Assembly: GCA_016926315.1 (NCBI GenBank) | Contig: JAFGOU010000473.1 | Coordinates: 1-5,928, forward strand | Direction of reading: 5' to 3' | Source of the DNA: Chitinispirillaceae bacterium | GTDB lineage: Bacteria; Fibrobacterota; Chitinivibrionia; Chitinivibrionales; Chitinispirillaceae | Length of the DNA stretch: 5,928 nt | Part shown: piece after piece, positions 1 through 5,928 of the stretch | Layout of the letters: the number at the start of each line of letters is the position of its first letter | How positions within the stretch are numbered: the first letter of the stretch is position 1 | Notes under the pieces: generated by a model | What the model saw: only the letters and a program-made list of their open reading frames with translations | Told to the model about the DNA's origin: nothing | The model's database searches: none | Made by a program: the position numbers and the translations under genes

Positions 1-825
1 GGGATCATGATGACCAATCCCAATACGCTCGGGCTGTTCAACCCGCGGATCGAAGCGATCGCCCGCCTCGCGCACCGTTACGACGCCCAGCTTTACTACG
101 ACGGCGCCAACCTGAACGCCATCCTCGGCAAATTCCGTCCCGGTGACGCGGATTTCGACATGGTGCACGTAAACCTGCACAAGACCTTCGGAACCCCGCA
201 TGGCGGCGGCGGTCCGGGTTCTGGTCCGGTGGGAGTAAAGAAACATCTAACCCCCTATCTTCCGATCTCGCGCATCACCAAACGGAGCGACAACACCTAC
301 GCGCTCGATTACGACTATCCGAAATCGATCGGCTACATCGCCCCTTTTTACGGAAATTTCTCGGTATGTCTCAAAGCATATGCCTATATCCTGATGCATG
401 GCGCGGAAGGTCTTGTCGAGGTCAGCGAAAACGCGGTGCTCAATGCCAATTACCTCATGCATCTGCTTGAAAAAGAATATCATGTGCCCTATCAGCGAAC
501 CTGCATGCACGAGTGCGTGCTCAGTGCGAGCAAGCAGAACGAACACGGCATCCACGCCCTGGACATCGCAAAGGCACTCATCGACGCCGGATTTCACCCG
601 CCGACGATTTATTTTCCACTAATAGTAAAAGAGGCGATCATGATCGAGCCCACGGAGACCGAAAGCAAGGAGACGCTCGACGCTTTTGCGCGGGCAATGA
701 TCCAGATAGCAAAAACGGCGAGGGAAACGCCGGATGCGCTTCATGCGTGTCCTCGCAAGGCGCCGGTAAGCCGTCTGGACGAAACCAGGGCTGCCAGGAA
801 CATGGACGTCTGTTTTACCGGGTGA
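1..825 (+). CDS. gcvPB: Glycine dehydrogenase (decarboxylating) subunit 2, 5'-truncated by window edge
   Basis: This is the PLP-containing P-protein subunit of the cytosolic glycine cleavage system. It decarboxylates glycine and passes the aminomethyl group to the lipoyl arm of the H-protein. The frame is open from base 1, so the gene starts upstream and about 274 C-terminal codons are visible. Two-subunit GcvPB proteins are usually around 480-500 residues, so roughly the first 40% is missing. Visible hallmarks are TNPNTLGLF near the left edge, YYDGANLNA with the Asp (bases 100-102) expected to contact the PLP ring nitrogen, and NLHKTF with the Schiff-base lysine at bases 181-183. The glycine-rich GGGGPGSGP loop follows directly. 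The C-terminus has the family-typical PVSRLDETRAARN. The ATG at base 7 lies inside the conserved core and is not the true start. No terminator is evident after the TGA. A fused full-length GcvP cannot be excluded from this fragment alone, but the C-terminal segment reads like the split subunit. Confidence 0.95.
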   Translation, partial: GIMMTNPNTLGLFNPRIEAIARLAHRYDAQLYYDGANLNAILGKFRPGDADFDMVHVNLHKTFGTPHGGGGPGSGPVGVKKHLTPYLPISRITKRSDNTYALDYDYPKSIGYIAPFYGNFSVCLKAYAYILMHGAEGLVEVSENAVLNANYLMHLLEKEYHVPYQRTCMHECVLSASKQNEHGIHALDIAKALIDAGFHPPTIYFPLIVKEAIMIEPTETESKETLDAFARAMIQIAKTARETPDALHACPRKAPVSRLDETRAARNMDVCFTG

Positions 826-860
826 ATAACGTTCAAAAAAAGGCATCGTTGCATAAAAAG

Positions 861-889
861 TTGATTTCAGGCGGGGAATTTATTATACT
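861..889 (+). promoter_or_regulatory. Sigma70-type promoter for the SH3-like protein gene
   Basis: TTGATT at 861-866 (4 of 6 to TTGACA) and TATACT at 884-889 (5 of 6 to TATAAT) are separated by exactly 17 bases, in the short AT-rich gap between gcvPB and the next gene. Transcription would be expected to start near 896, giving a leader of about 40 bases. I see no clear operator. The match is by eye. Confidence 0.7.
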
Positions 890-923
890 TCTCTAACGGA
901 ACCGGTTTTTCGGAACACCTTAA

Positions 924-928
924 AGGAG
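924..928 (+). promoter_or_regulatory. Ribosome binding site of the SH3-like protein gene
   Basis: AGGAG sits 7 bases before the ATG at 936. This is ideal spacing, and it fixes the start so that the protein begins with a proper signal peptide. Confidence 0.85.
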
Positions 929-935
929 CGCTATT

Positions 936-1379
936 ATGCGATTAAGCACGGTATTTGCGGTCATTCTCATGGCGGTCATGGCGGTCGCTGCCCAGGACAA
1001 ACAGAAATATGTGCAGGCAAAAGAGGGCAGTGTCGGTGTATACAAAAATCAGATCCGTGAAGTGTACGAGCAGCCGATCTATAAAGTCGGCACCTCCGAC
1101 CGTCTGCAGGTACTTGGTGCCAAGGGCGAGTTTTATCAGGTCAAGAATGCCGAAGGCCAAACCGGCTGGGTGGAAAAACGGCTCGTCATCACCATCGGTA
1201 AAAGCAAGACCTTCGTGTTCGATAATGCTGAAGTCATGGGATATCTCGACGCTCCGACGCCGGTGTACATTCTCGACAGTGACGACCCGAACGCCGAACG
1301 CATCTACCTCGATCGCTCCTTCAAAGACGCTCTTCGCGACAATGTAGACAAGGAAACGATCGAACGCCAGGTGAAGTAA
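936..1379 (+). CDS. Exported SH3-like (SH3b) domain protein
   Basis: This is a complete 147-residue protein. Residues 1-19 form a signal peptide: a short basic start (MRLS), a hydrophobic stretch rich in Ala, Val and Met, and an AVAA cleavage region just before Q20. There is no lipobox cysteine, so a soluble periplasmic or secreted protein is expected. Residues about 24-87 look like a bacterial SH3-like beta-barrel: a strand with VGVYK, a DRLQVLG turn, then the typical ending in which FYQVKNAEGQTGWV precedes a basic residue pair. In the family such domains often bind peptidoglycan or cell-surface ligands, but the ligand here is unknown. Residues about 88-147 match no domain I know. They contain an acidic turn (DSDDPN) and end in a charged helix-like tail. 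The gene has its own promoter, Shine-Dalgarno site and terminator, so it is probably transcribed alone. The domain call is by pattern and is moderately sure. Confidence 0.85.
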   Translation: MRLSTVFAVILMAVMAVAAQDKQKYVQAKEGSVGVYKNQIREVYEQPIYKVGTSDRLQVLGAKGEFYQVKNAEGQTGWVEKRLVITIGKSKTFVFDNAEVMGYLDAPTPVYILDSDDPNAERIYLDRSFKDALRDNVDKETIERQVK

Positions 1380-1404
1380 CCCCTGAAGCGGCCTGAAATA
1401 CACG

Positions 1405-1437
1405 GGGAGAGAGACCGGGGTCTCTCTCCCTTTTTTT
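1405..1437 (+). terminator. Intrinsic terminator of the SH3-like protein gene
   Basis: A perfect 11-bp stem (GGGAGAGAGAC paired with GTCTCTCTCCC) closes a CGGG loop and is followed at once by seven T residues (1431-1437). It lies 25 bases after the stop codon. On the minus strand the same hairpin has no T-tract after it, so it should work efficiently only for the rightward gene. It may still slow transcripts arriving from the convergent kinase gene. Confidence 0.95.
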
Positions 1438-1554
1438 ATTCCGACCGGACGCGGACCAAGGCAGCGGCGATCGCAATCAGGCTGGCCATCCAGGGTTGGA
1501 TGCCGCGCTGCAGGAGGGTCGCTTCGGCGGGGTGACTTCCAGGGTTCACGCGAT

Positions 1555-3210
1555 CTACTTCACCGCCTCCTCTTTTTTCCGAAGCAGAAGGCGCCAGAGT
1601 TTGTCCATCAGCTCCCTGCCGGAAAACGGCTTGACGATGAAGTCATCGGCGCCGGAGGCGAAACACTTTTCAATTTCGTCGGACCGGGTGATGCTCGATA
1701 AGAATATGACCGGAATATCGCGGGTCTCCTCCTGGCTCCGCAGGATCCTGCAGATGCGGAATCCGTCGAGACCGGGCAGACTTGAATCGAGCAGCACCAC
1801 CGAAGGTTTATACTGGAACGCGAGCGAAAGGCCCTGCTCTCCGCTGCCGGCGTTTATGATGTCGAATGCGTTTTCGAGCACCATGCGGGCGACTTCCACG
1901 ACCTCGCGGTCGGTGTCGATAAGCAGCATGACCGGTTTAATATCGCTTAAGTCAATATTCGCGGGGGTTTTACTTTCCCCGGCGGGAGGCGCCGAGGTCC
2001 CCGCCTGTTCTACGTCGTCCCATTCGATTTCCGACCTGACCGGCAACATCACGTGAAAGGCGCTCCCGGGAAATTCGTCCTTCCGCACGCCGTCGCTTTC
2101 GACCCAGATCCGGCCGCCGTGCCGGTCGACAAGTCCTTTGGCGATGGAAAGACCGAGCCCTATGCCGCCGCCCATGAATTTGGCGTAATCGGTGCTGTGT
2201 TTGCTGATGTCGCCCACCTCGTAAAACGGGTCGAAAATACGCTTGTGTTCGCTGGCGTCGATACCGATGCCGTGGTCCTTGACGACGATATGAAAGCGCT
2301 CGCGGTCTTCAATCGAGAGCAACACCTCGACCGTCGCTCCGTCGGGCGAGAACTTGATGGCGTTGGTAAGAAGATTGGTGAGCACCTGATGGATACGGAC
2401 CTTGTCGCCGAAAAACTCCGGCAGCGGATCGTCAATGCGGCAGACGAACGAAATGTTCCGTTTTTCCGCAAGCTGTGAAAGCTCTTCCACGCAGTCGCGC
2501 GCCAGGCCTGCAAGCGCGAATTTCGACGGCTTGAGCCTGATCCGTTTCTGCTCTATTCGCGTTACGTCAAGAATATTGTCGATTATCCTGTGCAAACGGT
2601 CGGCGGCGCGGTTGATGCTTTCGATCATGCGAAAAATCCCCGGTTCGACCCGCTCCCGCATGCCGTCAACGATGATATCGGAATAGCCCTTGATGGAGGT
2701 AAGCGGCGTTTTAAGCTCGTGCGAGGCGATGCTTAAAAAGTTCGACTTCATCTCCGAAACCCGTTTGAGGTCGACGTTGGACCGTATCAGCTCGGTGTTC
2801 ATTTTCGCCATTTCGAGGTTTTTGGTCTCGAGCTGTTCGGCGATTTTCAGTTCGTGGGTGATGTCCCTGAACACAAGGGCGATCGAGTCTTCCTGGCCTT
2901 CCCTGCCCCCGAGATGAAACGCGGTCATGGAGCAGGTGATTTCCTCGCCCCCGGTACGGGCTATGCCGACCTTCGATTCGTGGGCGCTGCCGTCGCTTAC
3001 GAGCTGGCGGAGCTCCCGCCATGATGGTTCGCCGCGCCGGTCGACAAGATGCTGGTCGATAAACGCATTGAGCAGCGCTTCACGGTCGCGGCTGAACAGA
3101 TGCGCGGCAAGCGAATTCACATACCGTATCCTGCCGTCGGGCAGGAGGATGACGATGCCGATAGGGGTGTGCTCAATGATGCGGGCGAGAAGGCCGATAT
3201 CGGAATCCAT
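1555..3210 (-). CDS. PAS-domain hybrid sensor histidine kinase with C-terminal receiver
   Basis: This is a complete 551-residue signalling kinase. Domains in order: PAS (about 5-120, ending in the usual VFRDITHELK), a coiled-coil signalling helix (about 120-155), HisKA (about 154-219), HATPase_c (about 265-391), a linker (about 393-424) and a receiver (about 426-545). The phospho-accepting residue is H164 in SHELKTPL. The ATP lid region shows the N-box N279/N283, the G1 box DHGIGID (312-318), the F box FDPFYE and the G2 box GGGIGLGL (347-354). In the receiver, D475 is the phospho-acceptor, S505 the switch Ser/Thr and K527 the conserved Lys. One of the usual acidic pair is T433, flanked by D432 and D434. 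No membrane segment is present, so it should sense an internal cue or partner. A GGAG lies 4 bases before the ATG, and an in-frame TGA 15 codons upstream limits the start. It is probably co-transcribed with the 295-residue protein upstream. No HPt or second regulator is in the window. Confidence 0.93.
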   Translation of the reverse strand: MDSDIGLLARIIEHTPIGIVILLPDGRIRYVNSLAAHLFSRDREALLNAFIDQHLVDRRGEPSWRELRQLVSDGSAHESKVGIARTGGEEITCSMTAFHLGGREGQEDSIALVFRDITHELKIAEQLETKNLEMAKMNTELIRSNVDLKRVSEMKSNFLSIASHELKTPLTSIKGYSDIIVDGMRERVEPGIFRMIESINRAADRLHRIIDNILDVTRIEQKRIRLKPSKFALAGLARDCVEELSQLAEKRNISFVCRIDDPLPEFFGDKVRIHQVLTNLLTNAIKFSPDGATVEVLLSIEDRERFHIVVKDHGIGIDASEHKRIFDPFYEVGDISKHSTDYAKFMGGGIGLGLSIAKGLVDRHGGRIWVESDGVRKDEFPGSAFHVMLPVRSEIEWDDVEQAGTSAPPAGESKTPANIDLSDIKPVMLLIDTDREVVEVARMVLENAFDIINAGSGEQGLSLAFQYKPSVVLLDSSLPGLDGFRICRILRSQEETRDIPVIFLSSITRSDEIEKCFASGADDFIVKPFSGRELMDKLWRLLLRKKEEAVK

Positions 3211-3262
3211 GGGTCTCCGCAGGCTCCAGGCGACAGGGTGAACGACCGCAATTCATGGACAA

Positions 3263-4150
3263 CTACGTTTCTTGATGCAGTAACTGCTTTATCTCTCGGG
3301 TCACGGTATCGACCGCGTTGAAATCCTCTTTTTCCACACAGGTGATCTTTTTCGCATACAACTCCAGTAGCCGGTTGTCGATTTCCGTGAGCTCGCCCTT
3401 GCTGCTGATAATCGAGACGATCGCCTCGACATCTTCGGGAAAGCGGTACCGCTTCATGGCCTCCCGGAACTCCCTGACCGTCGCCTCAAAAGCATGCGTT
3501 TCCCGCCGGGAGTACAGCATGCTCGGGATGAACTCCATGAGAAGATGCTCTTCGGTCGTCTGCCTTTTTTCAGGTGCGGGAAGCGCCTGTTTAAGGTCGC
3601 CCTTCTCGATCTGGGCGATCAGCGACTCGATCTCGTTTTTGATCCGCCCGCCCTGCTGCTCGCGGAAATGCGCCTGATAGAGCATGGGCAGCGCCTGAAC
3701 GGAGAGCACCGCGTTGCTGATGTTCTTGAAGGTACCCGCGTAAAACACGTCCCCCTCTTGTGACAGTATCTCCGCTTCGGAATGAAACGGCGTAATTTTT
3801 GCGGGCGTCGGTATGAAGTCGTTTAGATCGTCCATGGATTCCAGCCGCTCCTTGAGTTTCTGCGGGTCGAGCGTCGATTCGAGTCCTTCCATCCGTTCGA
3901 GAAGCTGCGCGAGACCCTCTTCAAGACCGTCTTCGAGAGAAATGCCGAGCTCGGATTTGAGGAAGTCCTTGAAATTATACTGGTCTCTGAAGTTCCCCTG
4001 CGACACCAGGAAACCGTTATGGACCATTGAGGCGAAAGCGTGTTTGATATTTACTATTTCCCCTGCGTCGGCGTCGATGACCGCATAGACGGTGATACGG
4101 CCGTCAAGCGTTTGAGGATCGCCTTTTTTCTGTTCGATAGTAAACTGCAT
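3263..4150 (-). CDS. Unrecognised protein encoded with the hybrid kinase; possible C-terminal UVR-like helix pair
   Basis: I do not recognise this 295-residue protein. It has no signal peptide or membrane segment, so it is probably cytosolic. Residues 1-55 look beta-rich (for example RITVYAVIDADAGEIVNI). Residues 60-110 are acidic and strongly helical. A second beta-like patch near 120-150 (EGDVFYAGTFKNISNAVLSV) precedes a long helical C-terminal half. The last part, about 262-291, ends in VEKEDFNAVDTVTREIKQLL, which resembles the UVR helical hairpin seen in UvrB/UvrC/McsA (EDF, then A, R, I and L at the expected spacing). This is only a motif resemblance. The ATG is preceded by AGG 7 bases upstream, and an in-frame TGA five codons upstream of the ATG fixes the start. 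It is first in a likely two-gene unit, 52 bases ahead of the kinase, so a role as kinase partner or input is a reasonable inference but unproven. Confidence 0.85.
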   Translation of the reverse strand: MQFTIEQKKGDPQTLDGRITVYAVIDADAGEIVNIKHAFASMVHNGFLVSQGNFRDQYNFKDFLKSELGISLEDGLEEGLAQLLERMEGLESTLDPQKLKERLESMDDLNDFIPTPAKITPFHSEAEILSQEGDVFYAGTFKNISNAVLSVQALPMLYQAHFREQQGGRIKNEIESLIAQIEKGDLKQALPAPEKRQTTEEHLLMEFIPSMLYSRRETHAFEATVREFREAMKRYRFPEDVEAIVSIISSKGELTEIDNRLLELYAKKITCVEKEDFNAVDTVTREIKQLLHQET

Positions 4151-4243
4151 GAAACCGCCTGTTCACCTCGTCATTGACCTTTTTTTCGCAACGTCCTTCG
4201 TCTAGGAATATACATCCCCACCACTATCTCCGTCTGCGACCTG

Positions 4244-4285
4244 AAAAAACGGAGCGCCGGGAATCCCTTTGACCCAGACGCTCCG
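4244..4285 (-). terminator. Intrinsic terminator of the phosphofructokinase gene
   Basis: Read on the minus strand, CGGAGCG (4285-4279) pairs perfectly with CGCTCCG (4256-4250). GGG and CCC pair further in, across a small internal loop, and the stem is followed by six T residues (4249-4244). It lies 27 bases after the phosphofructokinase stop. It separates that gene from the two-gene unit that starts at 4150, so that unit needs its own promoter between about 4151 and 4243. Confidence 0.85.
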
Positions 4286-4312
4286 TGATCACGTTCCATG
4301 CCCACGACTCAA

Positions 4313-5527
4313 TCAACTCAGGAGCTTCGCCACGCGGGGCGCCGAAATCCGCTCATATTCTGGCATATCGCCGATCAGGGGACGCGCGTAATTCTTGAAC
4401 TCCTGGGTAACGGTCGAATTGGCCGTATCGATGAACTCGTCGGGCATGCATTTCGAGCTCCGCGCCACCGTGGCCAGCGGGGTGAGGAAATACTCGACCG
4501 AATAGTCGCCGATGCGGCGGATGGCCACCGACCCGTCGACATCATGCCATACCGAAAACTGGACCGCCTTTTCGCCGACCTCGCGCGCCTCGTGGGCGTC
4601 GGTTTCGGAAACCGTCCCCAGAAAACTCCGTTGCAGATAGCCGAACGTATCGCTCCGCACCCGTTTGATCTTGAGTTCTTTTTTGATAAGGTCGCCGAGG
4701 GCGTCACCGAGGGCGCCGGTGCCGGAAAGCTGCACGTTGCCGTGGGAATCCTTTTCATCGCTCTTCGTGAGCACGGTGATGATCGGAACGCCCTTGACGT
4801 CGGTAATGCCTTCCGACACCGCGATCACACACCTGCCGAACTTCTTGTAGGCCCTGTCGACATCGGCGATGAACTTGTTCGTGTCGAATGGTTTTTCCGG
4901 AACGTAAATAAGGTGCGGCCCGTCATCCGGATACTTTTTGGCAAAAATACTCGTGGCCGTAAGAAAACCGGCGTGCCGGCCCATGACCACGCCGATATAC
5001 ACGCCCGGAAGGCTCGTGTTGTCGAGGTTGATGCCGGCGAACGCCTTTGTTACAAACAGCCCGGCCGATCCGAAACCCGGGCAGTGGTCGGTCACGAGCA
5101 GGTCGTTGTCGATGGTCTTGGGAATGTGCACCACGCGCAGTTCATAGTTTGCGGCCTTTGCGTTCTCGTTCACGATACGGCAGGTGTCGGCGGAATCGTT
5201 GCCGCCGATATAATAGAAATAACGGACATCGTGCGCCTTGAGCACCTTGAAGATCTTCGCGCAATACTCGACATCGGGCTTGTCGCGGGTGGAAAGCATG
5301 GCCGACGAGGGCGTCTTCGCCACCATCTCCAGGTTGTGGGTGGTTGCCTGGGCCAGATCCACAAACTCCTCCTTGATGATGCCGCTTACGCCGTGAAGCG
5401 CGCCGTACACGTTCTCAATACAATCGAACTTGCGTGCTTCGAGCACCGCACCCACAAGGCTCTGATTGATGACGGCCGTCGGTCCTCCGCCCTGGGCTAC
5501 AACCGCTTTTCCTACGAGTTTGGCCAC
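4313..5527 (-). CDS. pfp: Pyrophosphate-dependent 6-phosphofructokinase
   Basis: This complete 404-residue cytosolic enzyme interconverts fructose 6-phosphate and fructose 1,6-bisphosphate, using pyrophosphate as phosphoryl donor. Being reversible, it can serve both glycolysis and gluconeogenesis. Motifs: the nucleotide/PPi loop GGGPTAVIN (13-21), GGND (108-111), PKTIDND (136-142) with D140 as the expected catalytic base, MGRHAGF (182-188) for substrate binding, SEG (238-240) and YLQRS (297-301). Two positions separate PPi from ATP enzymes in this family. The residue after GGN/GGD is Asp here (D111) where ATP enzymes have Gly, and K137 stands where ATP enzymes have Gly. Both point to PPi. Length fits the roughly 400-residue PPi-type group rather than the 320-residue bacterial ATP type. 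Translation starts at GTG (5525-5527) behind a strong Shine-Dalgarno site. It is followed by its own terminator and is probably a single-gene unit or the last gene of one. Confidence 0.93.
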   Translation of the reverse strand: MAKLVGKAVVAQGGGPTAVINQSLVGAVLEARKFDCIENVYGALHGVSGIIKEEFVDLAQATTHNLEMVAKTPSSAMLSTRDKPDVEYCAKIFKVLKAHDVRYFYYIGGNDSADTCRIVNENAKAANYELRVVHIPKTIDNDLLVTDHCPGFGSAGLFVTKAFAGINLDNTSLPGVYIGVVMGRHAGFLTATSIFAKKYPDDGPHLIYVPEKPFDTNKFIADVDRAYKKFGRCVIAVSEGITDVKGVPIITVLTKSDEKDSHGNVQLSGTGALGDALGDLIKKELKIKRVRSDTFGYLQRSFLGTVSETDAHEAREVGEKAVQFSVWHDVDGSVAIRRIGDYSVEYFLTPLATVARSSKCMPDEFIDTANSTVTQEFKNYARPLIGDMPEYERISAPRVAKLLS

Positions 5528-5534
5528 AAACTTG

Positions 5535-5541
5535 CTCCTTT
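5535..5541 (-). promoter_or_regulatory. Ribosome binding site fixing the GTG start of phosphofructokinase
   Basis: On the minus strand AAAGGAG ends 7 bases before the GTG at 5527-5525. An in-frame TAG (minus-strand codon CGA TAG TGT) lies a few codons further upstream with no ATG between, so GTG is the only credible start. Confidence 0.9.
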
Positions 5542-5692
5542 GAGAATAGGGACACTATCGTTGATTGTCGACCGTGATAAACCGGGACACGACACACGCC
5601 TCGCGGTATGGCATATTTCCTCTACATGAATCCGGGGTCTATAAAATAGGAAATGGGCGCCGGCGGTTTAAAGGTTTTTACGCAGGGCGCGG

Positions 5693-5928
5693 TCACATCT
5701 TCTTTTCGCGGAGGATCGATACCAGGAGCCAGAACCCCATGATGCCCGCGGCCAGAAAGCCGGCAAGCCCGATGACCGGCAAGCCGGACAGTTTTGGCGG
5801 GATATCGGAAAGAACGACCACCGACGAACCGATGACCAGCGAGGCGAGGACCAGACCGTAAACGATCCGGTTGACAAGCCGGTCGAACTTGTTGAGCATG
5901 GGCGCCAGGCCGTGGTGCTCGAATTCGA
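5693..5928 (-). CDS. AarF/ABC1/UbiB-family protein kinase-like ATPase, C-terminal fragment
   Basis: Only the last 77 codons are in the window, because the frame stays open to the right edge. The Met codon at 5899-5897 is internal: the upstream residues EFEHHGLAP and the following MLNKFDRLVNRI fit the family's conserved run into its membrane tail. Two hydrophobic helices follow, about residues 21-40 and 50-71 of the visible part, joined by the SDIPPKLSGLP turn, and the protein ends in a basic REKKM. UbiB-type proteins have exactly this pair of C-terminal transmembrane helices, which hold the atypical kinase domain at the inner membrane. The family supports ubiquinone or other isoprenoid-lipid metabolism. 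The catalytic domain is outside the window, so activity cannot be judged. It lies on the same strand as the phosphofructokinase gene, 165 bases upstream of it. I see no convincing terminator between them. Confidence 0.85.
   Translation of the reverse strand, partial: EFEHHGLAPMLNKFDRLVNRIVYGLVLASLVIGSSVVVLSDIPPKLSGLPVIGLAGFLAAGIMGFWLLVSILREKKM

Noticed and set aside
942..1403. A 153-codon minus-strand frame opposite the SH3-like protein gene
   Set aside because: It is antisense to a gene with a promoter, ribosome site, signal peptide and terminator, and its translation shows no coherent domain.
1496..2056. A 186-codon plus-strand frame overlapping the kinase receiver region
   Set aside because: The translation is low-complexity (Ser/Arg-rich), typical of the complement of a GC-rich coding frame. 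The minus strand encodes an intact receiver.
4206..4212. TATATT as a -10 box for the two-gene signalling unit on the minus strand
   Set aside because: No acceptable -35 hexamer lies at 16-18 bases. A promoter is expected in 4151-4243, but I cannot place it.
5542..5570. Better-spaced promoter-like pair upstream of phosphofructokinase on the minus strand (TCGACA, 17 bases, TATTCT)
   Set aside because: The implied transcription start would fall within the Shine-Dalgarno site, removing the ribosome site needed for the GTG start.
4298..5629. A 443-codon open frame on the plus strand covering the whole phosphofructokinase gene
   Set aside because: It is antisense to a gene with clear motifs, has no Shine-Dalgarno site before its ATG, starts next to the terminator hairpin and shows no recognisable domain. 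Such frames are expected opposite genes with GC-rich third positions.
5643..5672. Possible minus-strand promoter for phosphofructokinase (TTTAAA, 18 bases, TATTTT)
   Set aside because: Both boxes match the consensus only 4 of 6 with suboptimal spacing. Read-through from the AarF/UbiB-family gene is equally possible.

Overview
The window is a compact, ordinary-looking piece of bacterial chromosome. By eye its G+C is in the high 50s percent. Genes are closely packed, and third positions are GC-rich enough to leave long antisense open frames. I see no tRNA, rRNA, CRISPR array, insertion sequence, phage gene or long repeat. The gene set fits a non-model bacterium: a split (two-subunit) glycine decarboxylase, a pyrophosphate-type phosphofructokinase, an exported SH3-like protein and a PAS-hybrid histidine kinase. 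A spirochaete or a Fibrobacteres-like lineage would be plausible, but nothing here decides the taxon.

Layout from left to right. Positions 1-825 (+) hold the C-terminal part of glycine dehydrogenase subunit 2 (GcvPB), whose start lies outside the window. A clear sigma70-type promoter (861-889) and Shine-Dalgarno site (924-928) then drive a single-gene unit, an exported SH3-like protein (936-1379 +). That unit ends in a textbook intrinsic terminator (1405-1437). Converging on it from the right is a minus-strand pair: a 295-residue protein I do not recognise (3263-4150) and, 52 bases further, a 551-residue PAS-HisKA-HATPase-REC hybrid kinase (1555-3210). Next is a minus-strand gene for pyrophosphate-dependent 6-phosphofructokinase (4313-5527, GTG start) with its own intrinsic terminator (4244-4285). 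The right edge cuts a minus-strand AarF/UbiB-family gene, of which only the C-terminal membrane tail is present (5693-5928). No gap between genes exceeds 300 bases.

The glycine decarboxylase and phosphofructokinase are housekeeping metabolism and have no evident link to the signalling pair. The most open biological question is the unrecognised protein encoded just upstream of the soluble hybrid kinase. The pair looks like one transcription unit, because the phosphofructokinase terminator isolates it upstream and the gap between the two genes is short. I found no strong candidate for a wholly new system here.
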